Origin: Winogradskyella pacifica
GTDB lineage: Bacteria; Bacteroidota; Bacteroidia; Flavobacteriales; Flavobacteriaceae
Assembly (NCBI RefSeq): GCF_013403915.1
Contig: NZ_JABFDI010000006.1
Span: 62,001-126,000 of the forward strand
Reading direction: 5' to 3'
Length of the DNA: 64,000 bases
Shown here: one piece after another, positions 51,620-60,289 of the stretch
Layout of the letters: every line of letters begins with the position of its first letter
How positions within the stretch are numbered: the stretch's first letter is position 1
The notes under the pieces: model-generated
Database searches by the model: none
What the model saw: only the letters and a program-made list of their open reading frames with translations
What the model was told of the DNA's origin: nothing
Translations under genes and position numbers: made by a program

Positions 51620-53455
51620 TTAAAATTTTAAATGTAAATAGAAGTTGAAATTCCGCCCAGGCATTGGTCGGTTGAGAACGCTTTCGTAAGATTCGTTCCA
51701 AAAATTGAGTATTTGTGCACCTAGCTTATAGTTGCGTTTTTTACTAAGGGTATATTCGGCCCCTAAATTAGCCACCATATAGCTGTCTAAAATATGTTCG
51801 GTAGCATGGTCGGTAGTTGTAAAGACTTCATCATTATTGAGGTATTGGTAATAAGCTGAAATTCTTTTGTAATTGTAACCCACTGAAGACGTGAACTTGT
51901 AAAACGGCACATAAATTAACTGCTTTCCTGTTTCTTTATTCTCTGAAACCGTGTAAGCAAAGGTTGCAGAACCTGTTAATTTATGATTTCCAAATGATTT
52001 TTGAAGTGTAACGACCGATTCAAGCCCGTAAATTTCAACCTTATTCGTGTTTTCTGGTCTGAAAATACCTGAATTATCAGGAATCCAACGCAACAAGTTT
52101 TCGACATAATTATAATAACCAGTTAACGAAATGGATAGGTTTTTAAAGTTGAAATTATTGCTGATTTCACCTTGATAAGAGGTTTCGGGTTTTAAATCCG
52201 TATTTCCAACGCCTTGCCAATACAAATCATTATAAGTCGGGATTCTAAAATTCTTGGATGTATTAACTTTTAATTGATAAACGTCGGTGAGTTGAGCACT
52301 AAAACCTGCAGAATATAAAAGTGGATTCCCATACTGTTCATTGGTTTCTTGACGCAATCCTAATTCGTATAGAAATTTTTCTGAAAGCACATGTTTAAAA
52401 CTCACTAAAGCAGCAGATAAGTTACGGGTTTCTGAAGCAATATTAGAGCCACGACCATCATTGTGTGTGTAATTAAGTCCAGCGGTAAGTAACATTTTAT
52501 TAGACAGAACGTAGTCTAGCCCGTATTTAGCTATAAAACTAGTGACCTTTCCATAGGTGTAAAAGTCATTATTAATATTTCCAAAATAGCGGTATTCTTC
52601 AGTGGTGCTGGCTACTTTAAGATTGGATTTAAATGCACTAAAATGACTTTCCCATTCTATTAATGAGCGCGTGTTGAAATCTGTATATTTTGTTTTTAAA
52701 GCATTTGGTGTAGGTACCGAAAAATTCCGTCTACCGTCATATATATTAGCAAAAACTTTAAGTGTGTTATTTGAATTCAATTTTGAAGTCGCTGCAAAAC
52801 TGACATTAGTATTGTGGTATTGGCCATTAATATTGATGCGGTCGGTTTCGGGATACGGATAATTATTATCTGAAGCATTTCTTGCAATACCTAAAAGCAT
52901 GCTGAATTTCTTTGAAGAATAATTGGTTTGGTAATCTATTCCGTAGGTGTTAAACTCACCATAATTAGCAAAGAGTTCATTATGAAATCCTTTGTTAAAG
53001 CCCAATTCATTTACTAAATTAATAGAGCCTCCAATAGCGCCACTGCCATCAGCAACACTAGAACCTCCTGGTTTTATTTCTATTTTGTTATAACCACGTG
53101 TATTAATGGTGTTAAAATCAGTTTGCCCAGTGGTTTGTGAGTTAATATTAATACCATTCCAAAGAACTGAGGTTTGCGATGCTGTAGTCCCTCGAAACGA
53201 CGGAGAAGAAACCATGCCTAGACCATTTTCCTTAAAATAAACGGTACTATTAAAGTTTAGAAAATTGGTTAATGAAGCTTGGTTTTGTTTTAGAACACTG
53301 TCTTTAACTACAATAACGTTTCTAGTGTATGTAGAATCTTTAAGTCGATAAGAAATAAGACGTACCTCTCTCAAAGCCGTTATAGAGTCGGTTTGCGAAT
53401 GAAGCATAGAACAAAAACCTATGCAAAACAAAATGGTATATACAAAATATCTCAT
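51620..53455 (-). CDS. btuB: TonB-dependent cobalamin receptor BtuB
   Basis: A 611-residue outer-membrane barrel with a signal peptide (about 1-20) and a plug (about 45-155; FRGTTASQTSVLWNGININS, GGSSVADGSGAIGGSINLVN). The barrel strands end LHLKF with the terminal Phe. Specificity is indicated by the cobalamin riboswitch directly upstream and the BtuG-like genes downstream, as barrel sequences alone would not distinguish it. It is of BtuB length and lacks the CarboxypepD_reg extension. It begins the B12 uptake operon. Confidence 0.92.
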   Translation of the reverse strand: MRYFVYTILFCIGFCSMLHSQTDSITALREVRLISYRLKDSTYTRNVIVVKDSVLKQNQASLTNFLNFNSTVYFKENGLGMVSSPSFRGTTASQTSVLWNGININSQTTGQTDFNTINTRGYNKIEIKPGGSSVADGSGAIGGSINLVNELGFNKGFHNELFANYGEFNTYGIDYQTNYSSKKFSMLLGIARNASDNNYPYPETDRININGQYHNTNVSFAATSKLNSNNTLKVFANIYDGRRNFSVPTPNALKTKYTDFNTRSLIEWESHFSAFKSNLKVASTTEEYRYFGNINNDFYTYGKVTSFIAKYGLDYVLSNKMLLTAGLNYTHNDGRGSNIASETRNLSAALVSFKHVLSEKFLYELGLRQETNEQYGNPLLYSAGFSAQLTDVYQLKVNTSKNFRIPTYNDLYWQGVGNTDLKPETSYQGEISNNFNFKNLSISLTGYYNYVENLLRWIPDNSGIFRPENTNKVEIYGLESVVTLQKSFGNHKLTGSATFAYTVSENKETGKQLIYVPFYKFTSSVGYNYKRISAYYQYLNNDEVFTTTDHATEHILDSYMVANLGAEYTLSKKRNYKLGAQILNFWNESYESVLNRPMPGRNFNFYLHLKF

Positions 53456-53506
53456 AAACCCGATGCCTTTTACCCGAAAGCCGTTGTGTTAATTGTTGGT
53501 AAAATT

Positions 53507-53670
53507 GGCAGGTCTCCTGACTCGTGTCCTACTAATGGTCCTTCCCATTCTAAAAGAACAGTGGATGTTGAAGATTTTCATTAGAGGCATCCCAAAAAGG
53601 GACTAAACTTACAGTTGCGGGAACAGTTCAGGATTATTAAGTTAATAACTATTTTACCTGATTCCCTTTT
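53507..53670 (-). promoter_or_regulatory. Cobalamin (B12) riboswitch
   Basis: Read on the minus strand from 53670, the leader has GGGAATCAGGT, CCTGAACTGTTCCCGCAACTG, a loop region, ACTGTTC, GGGAAGG and the final CGAGTCAGGAGACCTGCC. These are the conserved blocks of the cobalamin riboswitch, in the right order and spacing, ending about 50 bases before the btuB ATG. It should reduce expression of the four-gene operon when B12 is plentiful. Confidence 0.95.
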
Positions 53671-53709
53671 AATCATATCTATAATACATAGACATAAACC
53701 AATAGAGGA

Positions 53710-53717
53710 CAAAGGTA
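53710..53717 (-). promoter_or_regulatory. Candidate -7 box of the B12 operon
   Basis: Minus-strand TACCTTTG matches TAnnTTTG and lies about 40 bases upstream of the riboswitch, as expected for its promoter. Confidence 0.55.
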
Positions 53718-53865
53718 GATAATTGTATTCTATTTTAGATAAAAACACCTTCTTATTTAGTGTAAATATTGAAATTGTTTGATGATAGATTAAATGCCTT
53801 TTTGGAGGCATTTTTTGATCTCGATTATAATCGGTAAATCGTCGTGAGTAGAAGAATTTTTACAT

Positions 53866-53901
53866 AAAAAAAACAGTGCCAGTATGTGGTTTCTGGCACT
53901 G
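53866..53901 (-). terminator. Terminator of the metal-lipoprotein operon
   Basis: CAGTGCCAG (53874-53882) pairs with CTGGCACTG (53893-53901), and eight T follow on the minus strand (A-run 53866-53873). It is downstream of the DUF4625-type lipoprotein gene at 53968. Confidence 0.88.
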
Positions 53902-53967
53902 CTAAAAAACATCAAAAATCTAACCCAATTTTAATGTAATTGTTTATGTCTTTTAATAGGTAAATAT

Positions 53968-54447
53968 CTAATCAATGATTTTTATATCAACAGAAGTTCT
54001 GCTTTGCCAACCTGTTTCATCGGTTACTGAATATGAGCAATGGTAGTCCCCTGTGTCTATATCATCTGGGATAGTGATACTAATATTAATCTCATAAGTT
54101 GATAATCCACCTTCGATTTCAAAATTTTCCATGTATATGAATGGATTTACGGCTCCTTTTATCGGGTCTAAATCACAAGTCTCTCCTTGATCATCATGAG
54201 TATGGTGATCAAAATTATGGTGAAGGTCTAAGCTATATGAAGCCAGTGCTTTGTTGTCTGCAACCTGTGCTTTAAAGCTATAAGTTTCCCCTTTTAGGAG
54301 TTGTTCGCAAGCTTGCGGAAAACCTTCAGCGTAATTAATACTAATAGTAGGCTTTTCTTCATCAATAGTATTACTGTCGTCGCTAGAACATGAAGTAAAA
54401 AGTACTATCACTAAGATTAAATTAAAATATTTGGTAATCCATTTCAT
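53968..54447 (-). CDS. His-rich DUF4625-type lipoprotein, single domain
   Basis: The 159-residue lipoprotein has its lipidation Cys at about residue 20 (VLFTSCSSDD). The domain contains SLDLHHNFDHHTHDDQGETCDL (its central HHTHDD is a dense metal-ligand cluster) and ISITIPDDIDTGDYHCSYSVTDETGW, where GDYHxxxxVTDE matches the repeats of the neighbouring protein. The family DUF4625 is of unknown function; the His/Asp/Cys clusters suggest divalent-metal binding, which is my inference. It is the last gene of the TonB receptor operon and is separated from the two-domain version by a hairpin. Confidence 0.8.
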   Translation of the reverse strand: MKWITKYFNLILVIVLFTSCSSDDSNTIDEEKPTISINYAEGFPQACEQLLKGETYSFKAQVADNKALASYSLDLHHNFDHHTHDDQGETCDLDPIKGAVNPFIYMENFEIEGGLSTYEINISITIPDDIDTGDYHCSYSVTDETGWQSRTSVDIKIID

Positions 54448-54463
54448 GGTAAAAAGTTTAAAA

Positions 54464-54490
54464 CCGCATAGTATTTGCGATACTATGCGG
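54464..54490 (-). terminator. Hairpin between the two lipoprotein genes
   Basis: CCGCATAGTAT (54464-54474) pairs perfectly with ATACTATGCGG (54480-54490). On the minus strand it is followed by TTTTAAACTTTTT rather than a pure T-run, so it may be a partial terminator or an attenuator that lowers expression of the following gene. Confidence 0.6.
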
Positions 54491-54502
54491 AATAATTAAT
54501 GT

Positions 54503-55285
54503 TTAAGATGCTGTAACATCGATATGTGTTTCGTAGGCTTTAGTGTTTCCATCTTCATCTTCAACAGTAAAAGTTATATGATACTCTCCTGCAGGTGCAG
54601 TTGCTGGGACATCAATATGCTCGTGGAATTCTACGTCTGTTAAGCCATGATAACCTTCTGAGAATATGATTTCAGAATCCCATTCTACTTCACCAGCACC
54701 AACAGGAAGACCGTGCGCATGGATATCTACTGTAATATTGTGAATGCCATTACGTGCATTAATCATAAATTCAGCATGAAAATCGCTCCCTTTAGCTGCA
54801 GCAGCATCCACAGAGAAACCACTTAATATTATGGAATCTAAAACCTCTAAATGCCCTTCGATTGCTGTACTATTTCCAAGCTCATCAGTAACAGTTAATT
54901 CAATGTGGTATTCTCCAGAAGGAATATTAGTTGGTACATCTACATGTTCATGAAATGTAGGATTGATGACTTGATAATTACTCCCTGAGTATTCTTGGAA
55001 AAAGTCCCACTCAACTTCACCATCAGCTAGAGGTAAATCGTGAGCATGGATCGAAAGCGTAATACTACTGACCACAGCTTCTGCATTTATTTCGGCTTCT
55101 AAATGAATGTCTGATCCTTTAAAAGCAACCTGATCTGTAGAGTGTACGCTGCCTTCCCCATATTCAAAATTAGTTATTTCTGGAGCATTAAGACTAGGTG
55201 AACTAGTGTCATCATCACTGCTACATGAGTTTAAAAGGATTCCGAAAAACGCGATAAGCGCTAAAAATTTAAAATTTGATTTCAT
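54503..55285 (-). CDS. Two-domain His-rich DUF4625-type lipoprotein
   Basis: From the ATG at 55285 (MKSNFKFLALIAFFGILLNSC) the product is 260 residues; ATGs at 55306 and 55321 are also in frame, but this one starts the lipoprotein signal. Two repeats (about 30-145 and 146-260) each carry KGSDxHxE, SIHAHDLP/DIHAHGLP with GEVEWD, FHEHVDVP/FHEHIDVP and GEYHIxxTVxDE. The HAH and HEH pairs occur in both repeats, a strong sign of metal ligands. The gene lies directly after the TonB receptor. The protein would be a surface or periplasmic metal-binding partner of the receptor. Confidence 0.8.
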   Translation of the reverse strand: MKSNFKFLALIAFFGILLNSCSSDDDTSSPSLNAPEITNFEYGEGSVHSTDQVAFKGSDIHLEAEINAEAVVSSITLSIHAHDLPLADGEVEWDFFQEYSGSNYQVINPTFHEHVDVPTNIPSGEYHIELTVTDELGNSTAIEGHLEVLDSIILSGFSVDAAAAKGSDFHAEFMINARNGIHNITVDIHAHGLPVGAGEVEWDSEIIFSEGYHGLTDVEFHEHIDVPATAPAGEYHITFTVEDEDGNTKAYETHIDVTAS

Positions 55286-55344
55286 AAGTTTTGTTTTTGT
55301 GTTCATAATGTTTGTGTTCATGGTTTATAAATTATTTATGGTTA

Positions 55345-57714
55345 TTAAAAGGATTGTGTGAGTGCTATAGAGATGTTTCTTCCGGCTTCTGGCACATCGA
55401 TTAAGCGGTAAAAACTCGTATGGTCGTAATATTTAGTATTGAAGACGTTATTGAGTTTAAACTTTATTTCTAATGGTTTCTGAGTTTTAAAGACATCTAT
55501 TTGTGTGAGTAATGCCATGTTTAAGACTTGGTAGCCCTCAGTTTGTTCTTCTGGTGGTACAATGTCATCTTGTGCCGTTGTAATTCTGTAATCGGCAATA
55601 AGTTGAGGTTGTTTAAAAAAGAGTGCATCTTTAAACTGATAGTTTGCAGAAAACAATCCGGATAATGGTGGAGAAAATGGAATAGTAAAACCTTCTTTTG
55701 GGCCACTGGTTTGTTTAGAGTAGACGTATTCAGCAGAAGCATCTAATTTTAAATTAGGAATAACACTTGTACTCGCTCTTAATTCTCCACCTGCTCTAAA
55801 TACCTTGTTTTGTGTGTATTCGTAAATTTGTAACGTCTCATAATAATTTGAAGTCGGATTCAGGTAAATAAAATTTTCGAAGAAATTGACGAATGGACTA
55901 ACTCCGATGCTAAAATCCTTTGTGGTGTGGTCGATATCAATATCTAATTGATAGGATTCTTCAGGATCTAAATTGAGGTTGCCTTGCTCATAACGGTACA
56001 TGTGATAATTCACTCCATCTGAAGCTAATTCATTAGGTAAAGGCATTCTAAAACTTTTTCCTGCATTTATTTTAAAGGTGGTATTGTTTAGAATATAACT
56101 TAAGCCTACAGAAGCGCTCACATTTCCAAAATTGAGCGTTTTATTTTCGGCTCTTTGTAAATAGACATATGAGGTAGAACCATTAGCATTATTGATGGTA
56201 GAAGGGTACCAATCAAAATAAGACTTACTATGTATTTGTCCAAAATCATAACGAATACCAGCTAAAAGATGTAAGTCTGAATTGATTTCAAACTGATCAA
56301 AAGCAAAAGCACCAATAGTGAAACGGGTATATTCAGGTATTAAAAATCCCCAGCCGCCAATGTTATTATCTTGAAATTCTACATTGATACCGGTAACAAT
56401 ATGATGATCATCAATTAGTGTAAAGGCATCTTTGACATTCAGGGACAACGTATTTTTTTGAAAACTACGTTCCTTACTGTTAGAAGGAGTTGGCATATAA
56501 CCATGCGGTATTGGTTCGGAATGCTCCTCTCTTAAATTATTTTGAAAACCGAAATCGAGATTAATACTGTGCTTATCTAAAGCTATTGATGTATTATTAG
56601 TAATTTTAAAATGGTTCACTTTATGATAAGGCAGATCAATATCTCTATTAGACTGGTCGTAATCAATGCGCGATGTTCTCACTTCTAAACCATGGGCATT
56701 AGCGAAAAAGCCATTTTTAGCATTGACGTTGCTAATTGTGGTTTCTGTCGTTATACGGTCTGAAATATACCCTACACTTATACTAGCGTTAGCTTCTTTT
56801 CCTGCGGTGTTACGTAGATTATTGTCGTGTAGCGTAAAGATGTAATTTTCGTAATTTATTTGGTCTGTAGGAACTTTATAATCGCCATAATCTCTATAAG
56901 TGAGGCGTCCACGATAAAACCATTTTTCTTTTCTGGCTTGGATTCCTGCAGAAATACCTAATAAATCATTGTTGCTTTCTCCTAAGACATTCACTTCTCC
57001 ATTAAAAGAGTTTGCAAGCGGTATTTTATTTGGTTGAATATCTACAACACCAGCAATAGCATCAGAACCATAAACCAAAGAAGCCGGTCCTTTTACAATC
57101 TGAATAGTTTCAATGCCATATTGGTCTATTTCTAAACCATGATCATTTCCCCATTGTTGTGCTTCGTGTTTTATACCATTTTGAACCACAGCAACTCTAT
57201 TAAATCCTAAACCTCTAATGACAGGTTTAGATTGTCCGGAGCCAATTTTAATAGTACTTACCCCCGGAATTTTACTTAGGGTTTGCATCAAGCTATTTTC
57301 CCTGTTGGTAGTAAGAAATTCTTTAGAGACCAATTGAGAAACTACAGGCGATTCTTTATGTTCTCTCTTTTTAGTTTTTCCGTTGACCTTTATTTCGTTG
57401 AGTTCGGTGGTAGATTCCTCTAATAAAATTTTAAGGTTTTCGCTATTTGAGCTTGCTTTTATAGTAATTGTTTTAGAAGCGTAACCTAAATGCGAAATCG
57501 TAAAGGAGTAGATGCCTTCAGTAACATTAGGAATGGTGAATGTTCCTGAAGCAGATGAAATCTCATGAAGATTTTCGCCATTAATAGTGGCACCTTCGAT
57601 GGGTTGTAAAGTGTTTTGGCTTATTACGGATCCTTTTATTTGAAAAGAATTCTGTGCAATAGCGATTGTGCTTAGGCTAAAAAATAGCCATAAACTCAGG
57701 GTTTTGTATAACAT
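55345..57714 (-). CDS. TonB-dependent receptor, probable zinc or other metal importer
   Basis: The 789-residue outer-membrane protein has a signal peptide (about 1-21), a CarboxypepD_reg-like domain (about 24-110), a plug (about 120-230; IPGVSTIKIGSGQSKPVIRG, VYGSDAIAGVVDI) and a barrel ending ISIALTQSF. The plug contains KHEAQQWGNDHGLEIDQYG and the barrel FFANAHGLEVRTS and PYHKVNHF: several His at positions compatible with a metal path, resembling ZnuD-type receptors. The neighbours (His-rich lipoproteins, MerC-like, Fur/Zur-family regulator) support a metal substrate. Zinc is a guess over copper, manganese or nickel. Confidence 0.82.
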   Translation of the reverse strand: MLYKTLSLWLFFSLSTIAIAQNSFQIKGSVISQNTLQPIEGATINGENLHEISSASGTFTIPNVTEGIYSFTISHLGYASKTITIKASSNSENLKILLEESTTELNEIKVNGKTKKREHKESPVVSQLVSKEFLTTNRENSLMQTLSKIPGVSTIKIGSGQSKPVIRGLGFNRVAVVQNGIKHEAQQWGNDHGLEIDQYGIETIQIVKGPASLVYGSDAIAGVVDIQPNKIPLANSFNGEVNVLGESNNDLLGISAGIQARKEKWFYRGRLTYRDYGDYKVPTDQINYENYIFTLHDNNLRNTAGKEANASISVGYISDRITTETTISNVNAKNGFFANAHGLEVRTSRIDYDQSNRDIDLPYHKVNHFKITNNTSIALDKHSINLDFGFQNNLREEHSEPIPHGYMPTPSNSKERSFQKNTLSLNVKDAFTLIDDHHIVTGINVEFQDNNIGGWGFLIPEYTRFTIGAFAFDQFEINSDLHLLAGIRYDFGQIHSKSYFDWYPSTINNANGSTSYVYLQRAENKTLNFGNVSASVGLSYILNNTTFKINAGKSFRMPLPNELASDGVNYHMYRYEQGNLNLDPEESYQLDIDIDHTTKDFSIGVSPFVNFFENFIYLNPTSNYYETLQIYEYTQNKVFRAGGELRASTSVIPNLKLDASAEYVYSKQTSGPKEGFTIPFSPPLSGLFSANYQFKDALFFKQPQLIADYRITTAQDDIVPPEEQTEGYQVLNMALLTQIDVFKTQKPLEIKFKLNNVFNTKYYDHTSFYRLIDVPEAGRNISIALTQSF

Positions 57715-57820
57715 AATGTGATACTATAAGATTTGTAGGATTCGTCAAACGGACGACCCATTATAAAATCTATTTGGTTTGAATGAAATCGGATTTTCTA
57801 TAACGAATCAAATGATTTAA

Positions 57821-57970
57821 ATAGCTAAAGTTTTAGAGCTTCACTATGGAAGAAGACGTCTAAACGCATTAAATCATGGGGTCTCTGAGTATCTCGATAT
57901 TGAAGCACATAATTCTAAAAATGGAACTAATGCTTCAAAAGCTAAAAGGTATATAGAGAGAGACTTATAG
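57821..57970 (+). pseudogene. Possible remnant coding fragment, + strand
   Basis: Between the metal-receptor gene and the 97-residue protein gene, this frame runs 49 codons to TAG at 57968-57970 (LELHYGRRRLNALNHG...KRYIERDL) and is open but has no ATG; TAA at 57818-57820 precedes it. The residue mix is protein-like and unlike random AT-rich translation, so it could be the end of a lost gene. I recognise no family, and chance is possible. Confidence 0.25.
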
Positions 57971-58258
57971 TGAAAAGGGAGGAGGTCTAGACAGTAGTTG
58001 ACTAGAAGTAATCGTCTTATGAGTTACAAAACTGTAAGCGTTAAAGTTGTCTCTAACGATGACTAATTCTGTGTTTTTAATGTAAAACTCTTGTGCCTCT
58101 GGAGTTAGGATAGGTATTACATTATTAATTGTAGCATAATCACAAACCTCACAATGTAAATCTTGGTCCTTATCCTCATCGTGAGTCAAGGCGTGAAGCC
58201 CAACCATTTTTAAGGAAAGAAAAAGAATAATAAAGAAGTATGTGATGCTGTTCTTCAT
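57965..58258 (-). CDS. Small exported protein with His/Cys-rich segment
   Basis: A 97-residue product with a signal/membrane segment (about 6-22) and then HALTHDEDKDQDLHCEVCDYA, a His/Asp/Cys cluster that could bind a metal. The end is LLSRPPPFSL. Similar small proteins with HALxH and CxxC precede TonB receptors in metal loci of Bacteroidota as I recall, but there is no named family. It lies 48 bases after the MerC-like gene and about 250 bases before the TonB receptor. Confidence 0.7.
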   Translation of the reverse strand: MKNSITYFFIILFLSLKMVGLHALTHDEDKDQDLHCEVCDYATINNVIPILTPEAQEFYIKNTELVIVRDNFNAYSFVTHKTITSSQLLSRPPPFSL

Positions 58259-58306
58259 TTAATAATTAAAATATTTACGTTTTTAAATTTGTTTACTAAG
58301 TTTTAA

Positions 58307-58696
58307 TTAGTGGTTTTGCTTAGCCGCTATGCGTAATAATTTCCAATTAGCATAATGTGCTAAAGCTAGTAAAGTTGCACCTATAACCGTATTACTAACT
58401 TCCCATAAATTTGTGAGGTGAAGTCTGCCTATAGCTATAAAAGCAAACCCTAATAAAGCAATCTTTAAAGGTTTGGTTTTATGGTGAATTGTTTTATAAC
58501 TTGGCCAAAGCGAGGTTAATAAAAACACAATTCCTAAACTTATGAATACCCACTCAATCATTGGATTATTTAAAAAATATAAGCTACTCAATGAAGAAAA
58601 CGAAAGTAAAATAGGGAATATAGCACAATGAATGGCGCAAATTAAAGAGCTTGAAAGTGCTATTATATCTAGGGTATTATTTTTTATTTTATTCAC
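58307..58696 (-). CDS. MerC-like membrane protein
   Basis: The 129-residue protein has four hydrophobic segments and the motif SLICAIHCAIFPI, with two Cys in the first membrane helix, as in MerC, the mercury-transport protein whose relatives are common in Bacteroidota metal loci without mercury reductase. A role in transport or tolerance of a transition metal is likely; mercury itself is unlikely in the absence of merA. It is divergent from the Fur-family gene and shares its TTGCAA-rich control region. Confidence 0.8.
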   Translation of the reverse strand: MNKIKNNTLDIIALSSSLICAIHCAIFPILLSFSSLSSLYFLNNPMIEWVFISLGIVFLLTSLWPSYKTIHHKTKPLKIALLGFAFIAIGRLHLTNLWEVSNTVIGATLLALAHYANWKLLRIAAKQNH

Positions 58697-58746
58697 TTTA
58701 CTAAACGTTAAAGAATTTAAAAGCGACTACGTCGCATTACTGGGTT

Positions 58747-58803
58747 TTGCAAATATATTATTTATTTATAATATTGCAATGTTGTTGCAATAAATTATTG
58801 CAA
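58747..58803. promoter_or_regulatory. Cluster of TTGCAA palindromes between merC-like and fur-family genes
   Basis: Four TTGCAA hexamers start at 58747, 58774, 58785 and 58798, within 57 bases in the divergent region. Pairs of such half-sites resemble Fur/Zur-family operators, where TGCAA arms recur. This is a likely binding site of the adjacent regulator on its own and the merC promoter. Confidence 0.5.
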
Positions 58804-58819
58804 ATAAATCGCATTAAGA

Positions 58820-59194
58820 ATGAAAAGAAGAAATACACCGACTAAAGAAGCCGTTTTAAGTGTAATCACTAAAGCCGGACAAGCTATGAGTCAGGATGCG
58901 ATTGAAGGCGAAATTTCTATTGATATTAATAGAGCAACAATCTATCGTGTGTTAAATCGTTTTTGTGAGGATGGTGTGTTGCACAAAGTTATTGCAGAAG
59001 ATGGTAAACAATATTTTGCCTTATGCGATGGTTGTGATGAAACACATCAAATGCATCAACATTTTCATTTTAAATGTACGGTTTGTGAAACATTAGAATG
59101 TCTTCCTAATGAAGTTAATTTTTCGATTCCAAACGGTTACCATGTAGAGAACGTAAATTGTGTTTTAACAGGAGTGTGTAAAAAGTGTTCTTAA
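58820..59194 (+). CDS. Fur-family transcriptional regulator (Zur-like)
   Basis: A 124-residue regulator: an N-terminal winged helix (about 5-65; SQDAIEGEISIDINRATIYRVLNRFCEDGVLHKV) and a metal domain with HQMHQHFHFKCTVCETLEC and the terminal CKKCS, giving two CxxC pairs for a structural zinc and a His cluster for the sensing site. It is close to Zur and PerR/Fur in length. The location next to a metal receptor locus and the TTGCAA cluster upstream suggest autoregulation and control of that locus. The sensed metal, probably zinc, is inferred. Confidence 0.87.
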   Translation: MKRRNTPTKEAVLSVITKAGQAMSQDAIEGEISIDINRATIYRVLNRFCEDGVLHKVIAEDGKQYFALCDGCDETHQMHQHFHFKCTVCETLECLPNEVNFSIPNGYHVENVNCVLTGVCKKCS

Positions 59195-60216
59195 TCGTTG
59201 AGACCTAAAAATTCAACATCACTTAGGGTTTTCATAAAAGCAATTAAGTCTGTTTTTTCCTGTGGTGAAAGTGGTATTCTGTTGTTATTATCTTTTAAAA
59301 TAGGATCTAAATTATTAGCTTCTAAAACACCAGTATCTAAATAATTGAGCACATCTTCTAATGTTGCAAATTGTCCGAAGCTGCCGTAAGGAGCAGTATA
59401 TTCTATATTTCTTAAACTAGGCACCCTAAAACGCATATAATCTTCAACAAGACCTGTAATTCTGGCACGTCCGCCTTCTTCGGGATCCGAATTTATAGGA
59501 AATCCGATATTTCTAAAGCTTTGATCCGTGAATAATTCTGTACTATGACAGCTGATACAGTTATCTTGAAAAACAGCGTAACCTTGCGCTTCACTTGTAG
59601 TAAATGTTTCACCCTCATTGCGTTTTACTTTATCGTATTTACTATTTGCTGAAATTAAGGTATATTCATATTGTGCAATACTATTATAAATACCATCAGC
59701 GGTAATACCTTCACCATCAAATGCTTTATTAAAAAGCTCAACATAAGATACATCTGTTTCAAGTTTACCTATCACTTCTAAAATTGAAGAATCCATTTCT
59801 TCATGTGTAATAATAGGCACTAATGGCTGATCTTCTAATTGAAGTTTATTGCCGTCCCAATTATAAAACTGCATAAACGCCATGTTTTGAACAGGTGGTG
59901 CATTACGAAGTCCTATGCGGCCTTCGATTCCTATTCCTTTGGGATTATGATCTGCAAAAGCGCTTTCTTGAATATGACAACTAGAGCACGAAATCGTGTT
60001 ATCTGCACTCAATTGTTTGTCAAAAAATAGTTTTTTCCCTAATTCAACACCAAATTCTGTAGGTGTATTAGTGTATACTGAATTGTTGAGTTCAGGAAAA
60101 TTACTAGGAGTATTCAATGGGATTTCCGGATTGTTATAAGTAACACGTTCAGAATCATCGTTATTACAACTCGTAATTAGCAATACTATAGCGATATGTC
60201 GTATGAGTTTTTTCAT
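59191..60216 (-). CDS. Di-haem cytochrome c peroxidase-like protein (MbnH/MauG family)
   Basis: From the ATG at 60216 the protein is 341 residues, with a lipoprotein signal (VLLITSCNND, Cys at about residue 17). An upstream frame of 17 codons is rejected because it breaks the signal. Two haem motifs ISCSSCH (about 75-81) and NCISCHS (about 220-226) are visible, with DNTISC and RFRVPSLRNIEYTAPYG as typical peroxidase context. MbnH-type enzymes oxidise a Trp of the paired MbnP into kynurenine to create a copper site, and an mbnP-like gene is adjacent. The convergent fur gene overlaps the stop by four bases. Confidence 0.87.
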   Translation of the reverse strand: MKKLIRHIAIVLLITSCNNDDSERVTYNNPEIPLNTPSNFPELNNSVYTNTPTEFGVELGKKLFFDKQLSADNTISCSSCHIQESAFADHNPKGIGIEGRIGLRNAPPVQNMAFMQFYNWDGNKLQLEDQPLVPIITHEEMDSSILEVIGKLETDVSYVELFNKAFDGEGITADGIYNSIAQYEYTLISANSKYDKVKRNEGETFTTSEAQGYAVFQDNCISCHSTELFTDQSFRNIGFPINSDPEEGGRARITGLVEDYMRFRVPSLRNIEYTAPYGSFGQFATLEDVLNYLDTGVLEANNLDPILKDNNNRIPLSPQEKTDLIAFMKTLSDVEFLGLND

Positions 60217-60289
60217 GAAAATATAGTATGAAACTAGTAAAAAGAGTCGGCTAGAGGTAGGCCTCATAACCGACTCATTAATTTTAGAT

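Noticed and set aside
58307-58696. Mercury resistance locus
   Set aside because: No merA, merR or merP is present; MerC-like proteins are common in other metal loci.
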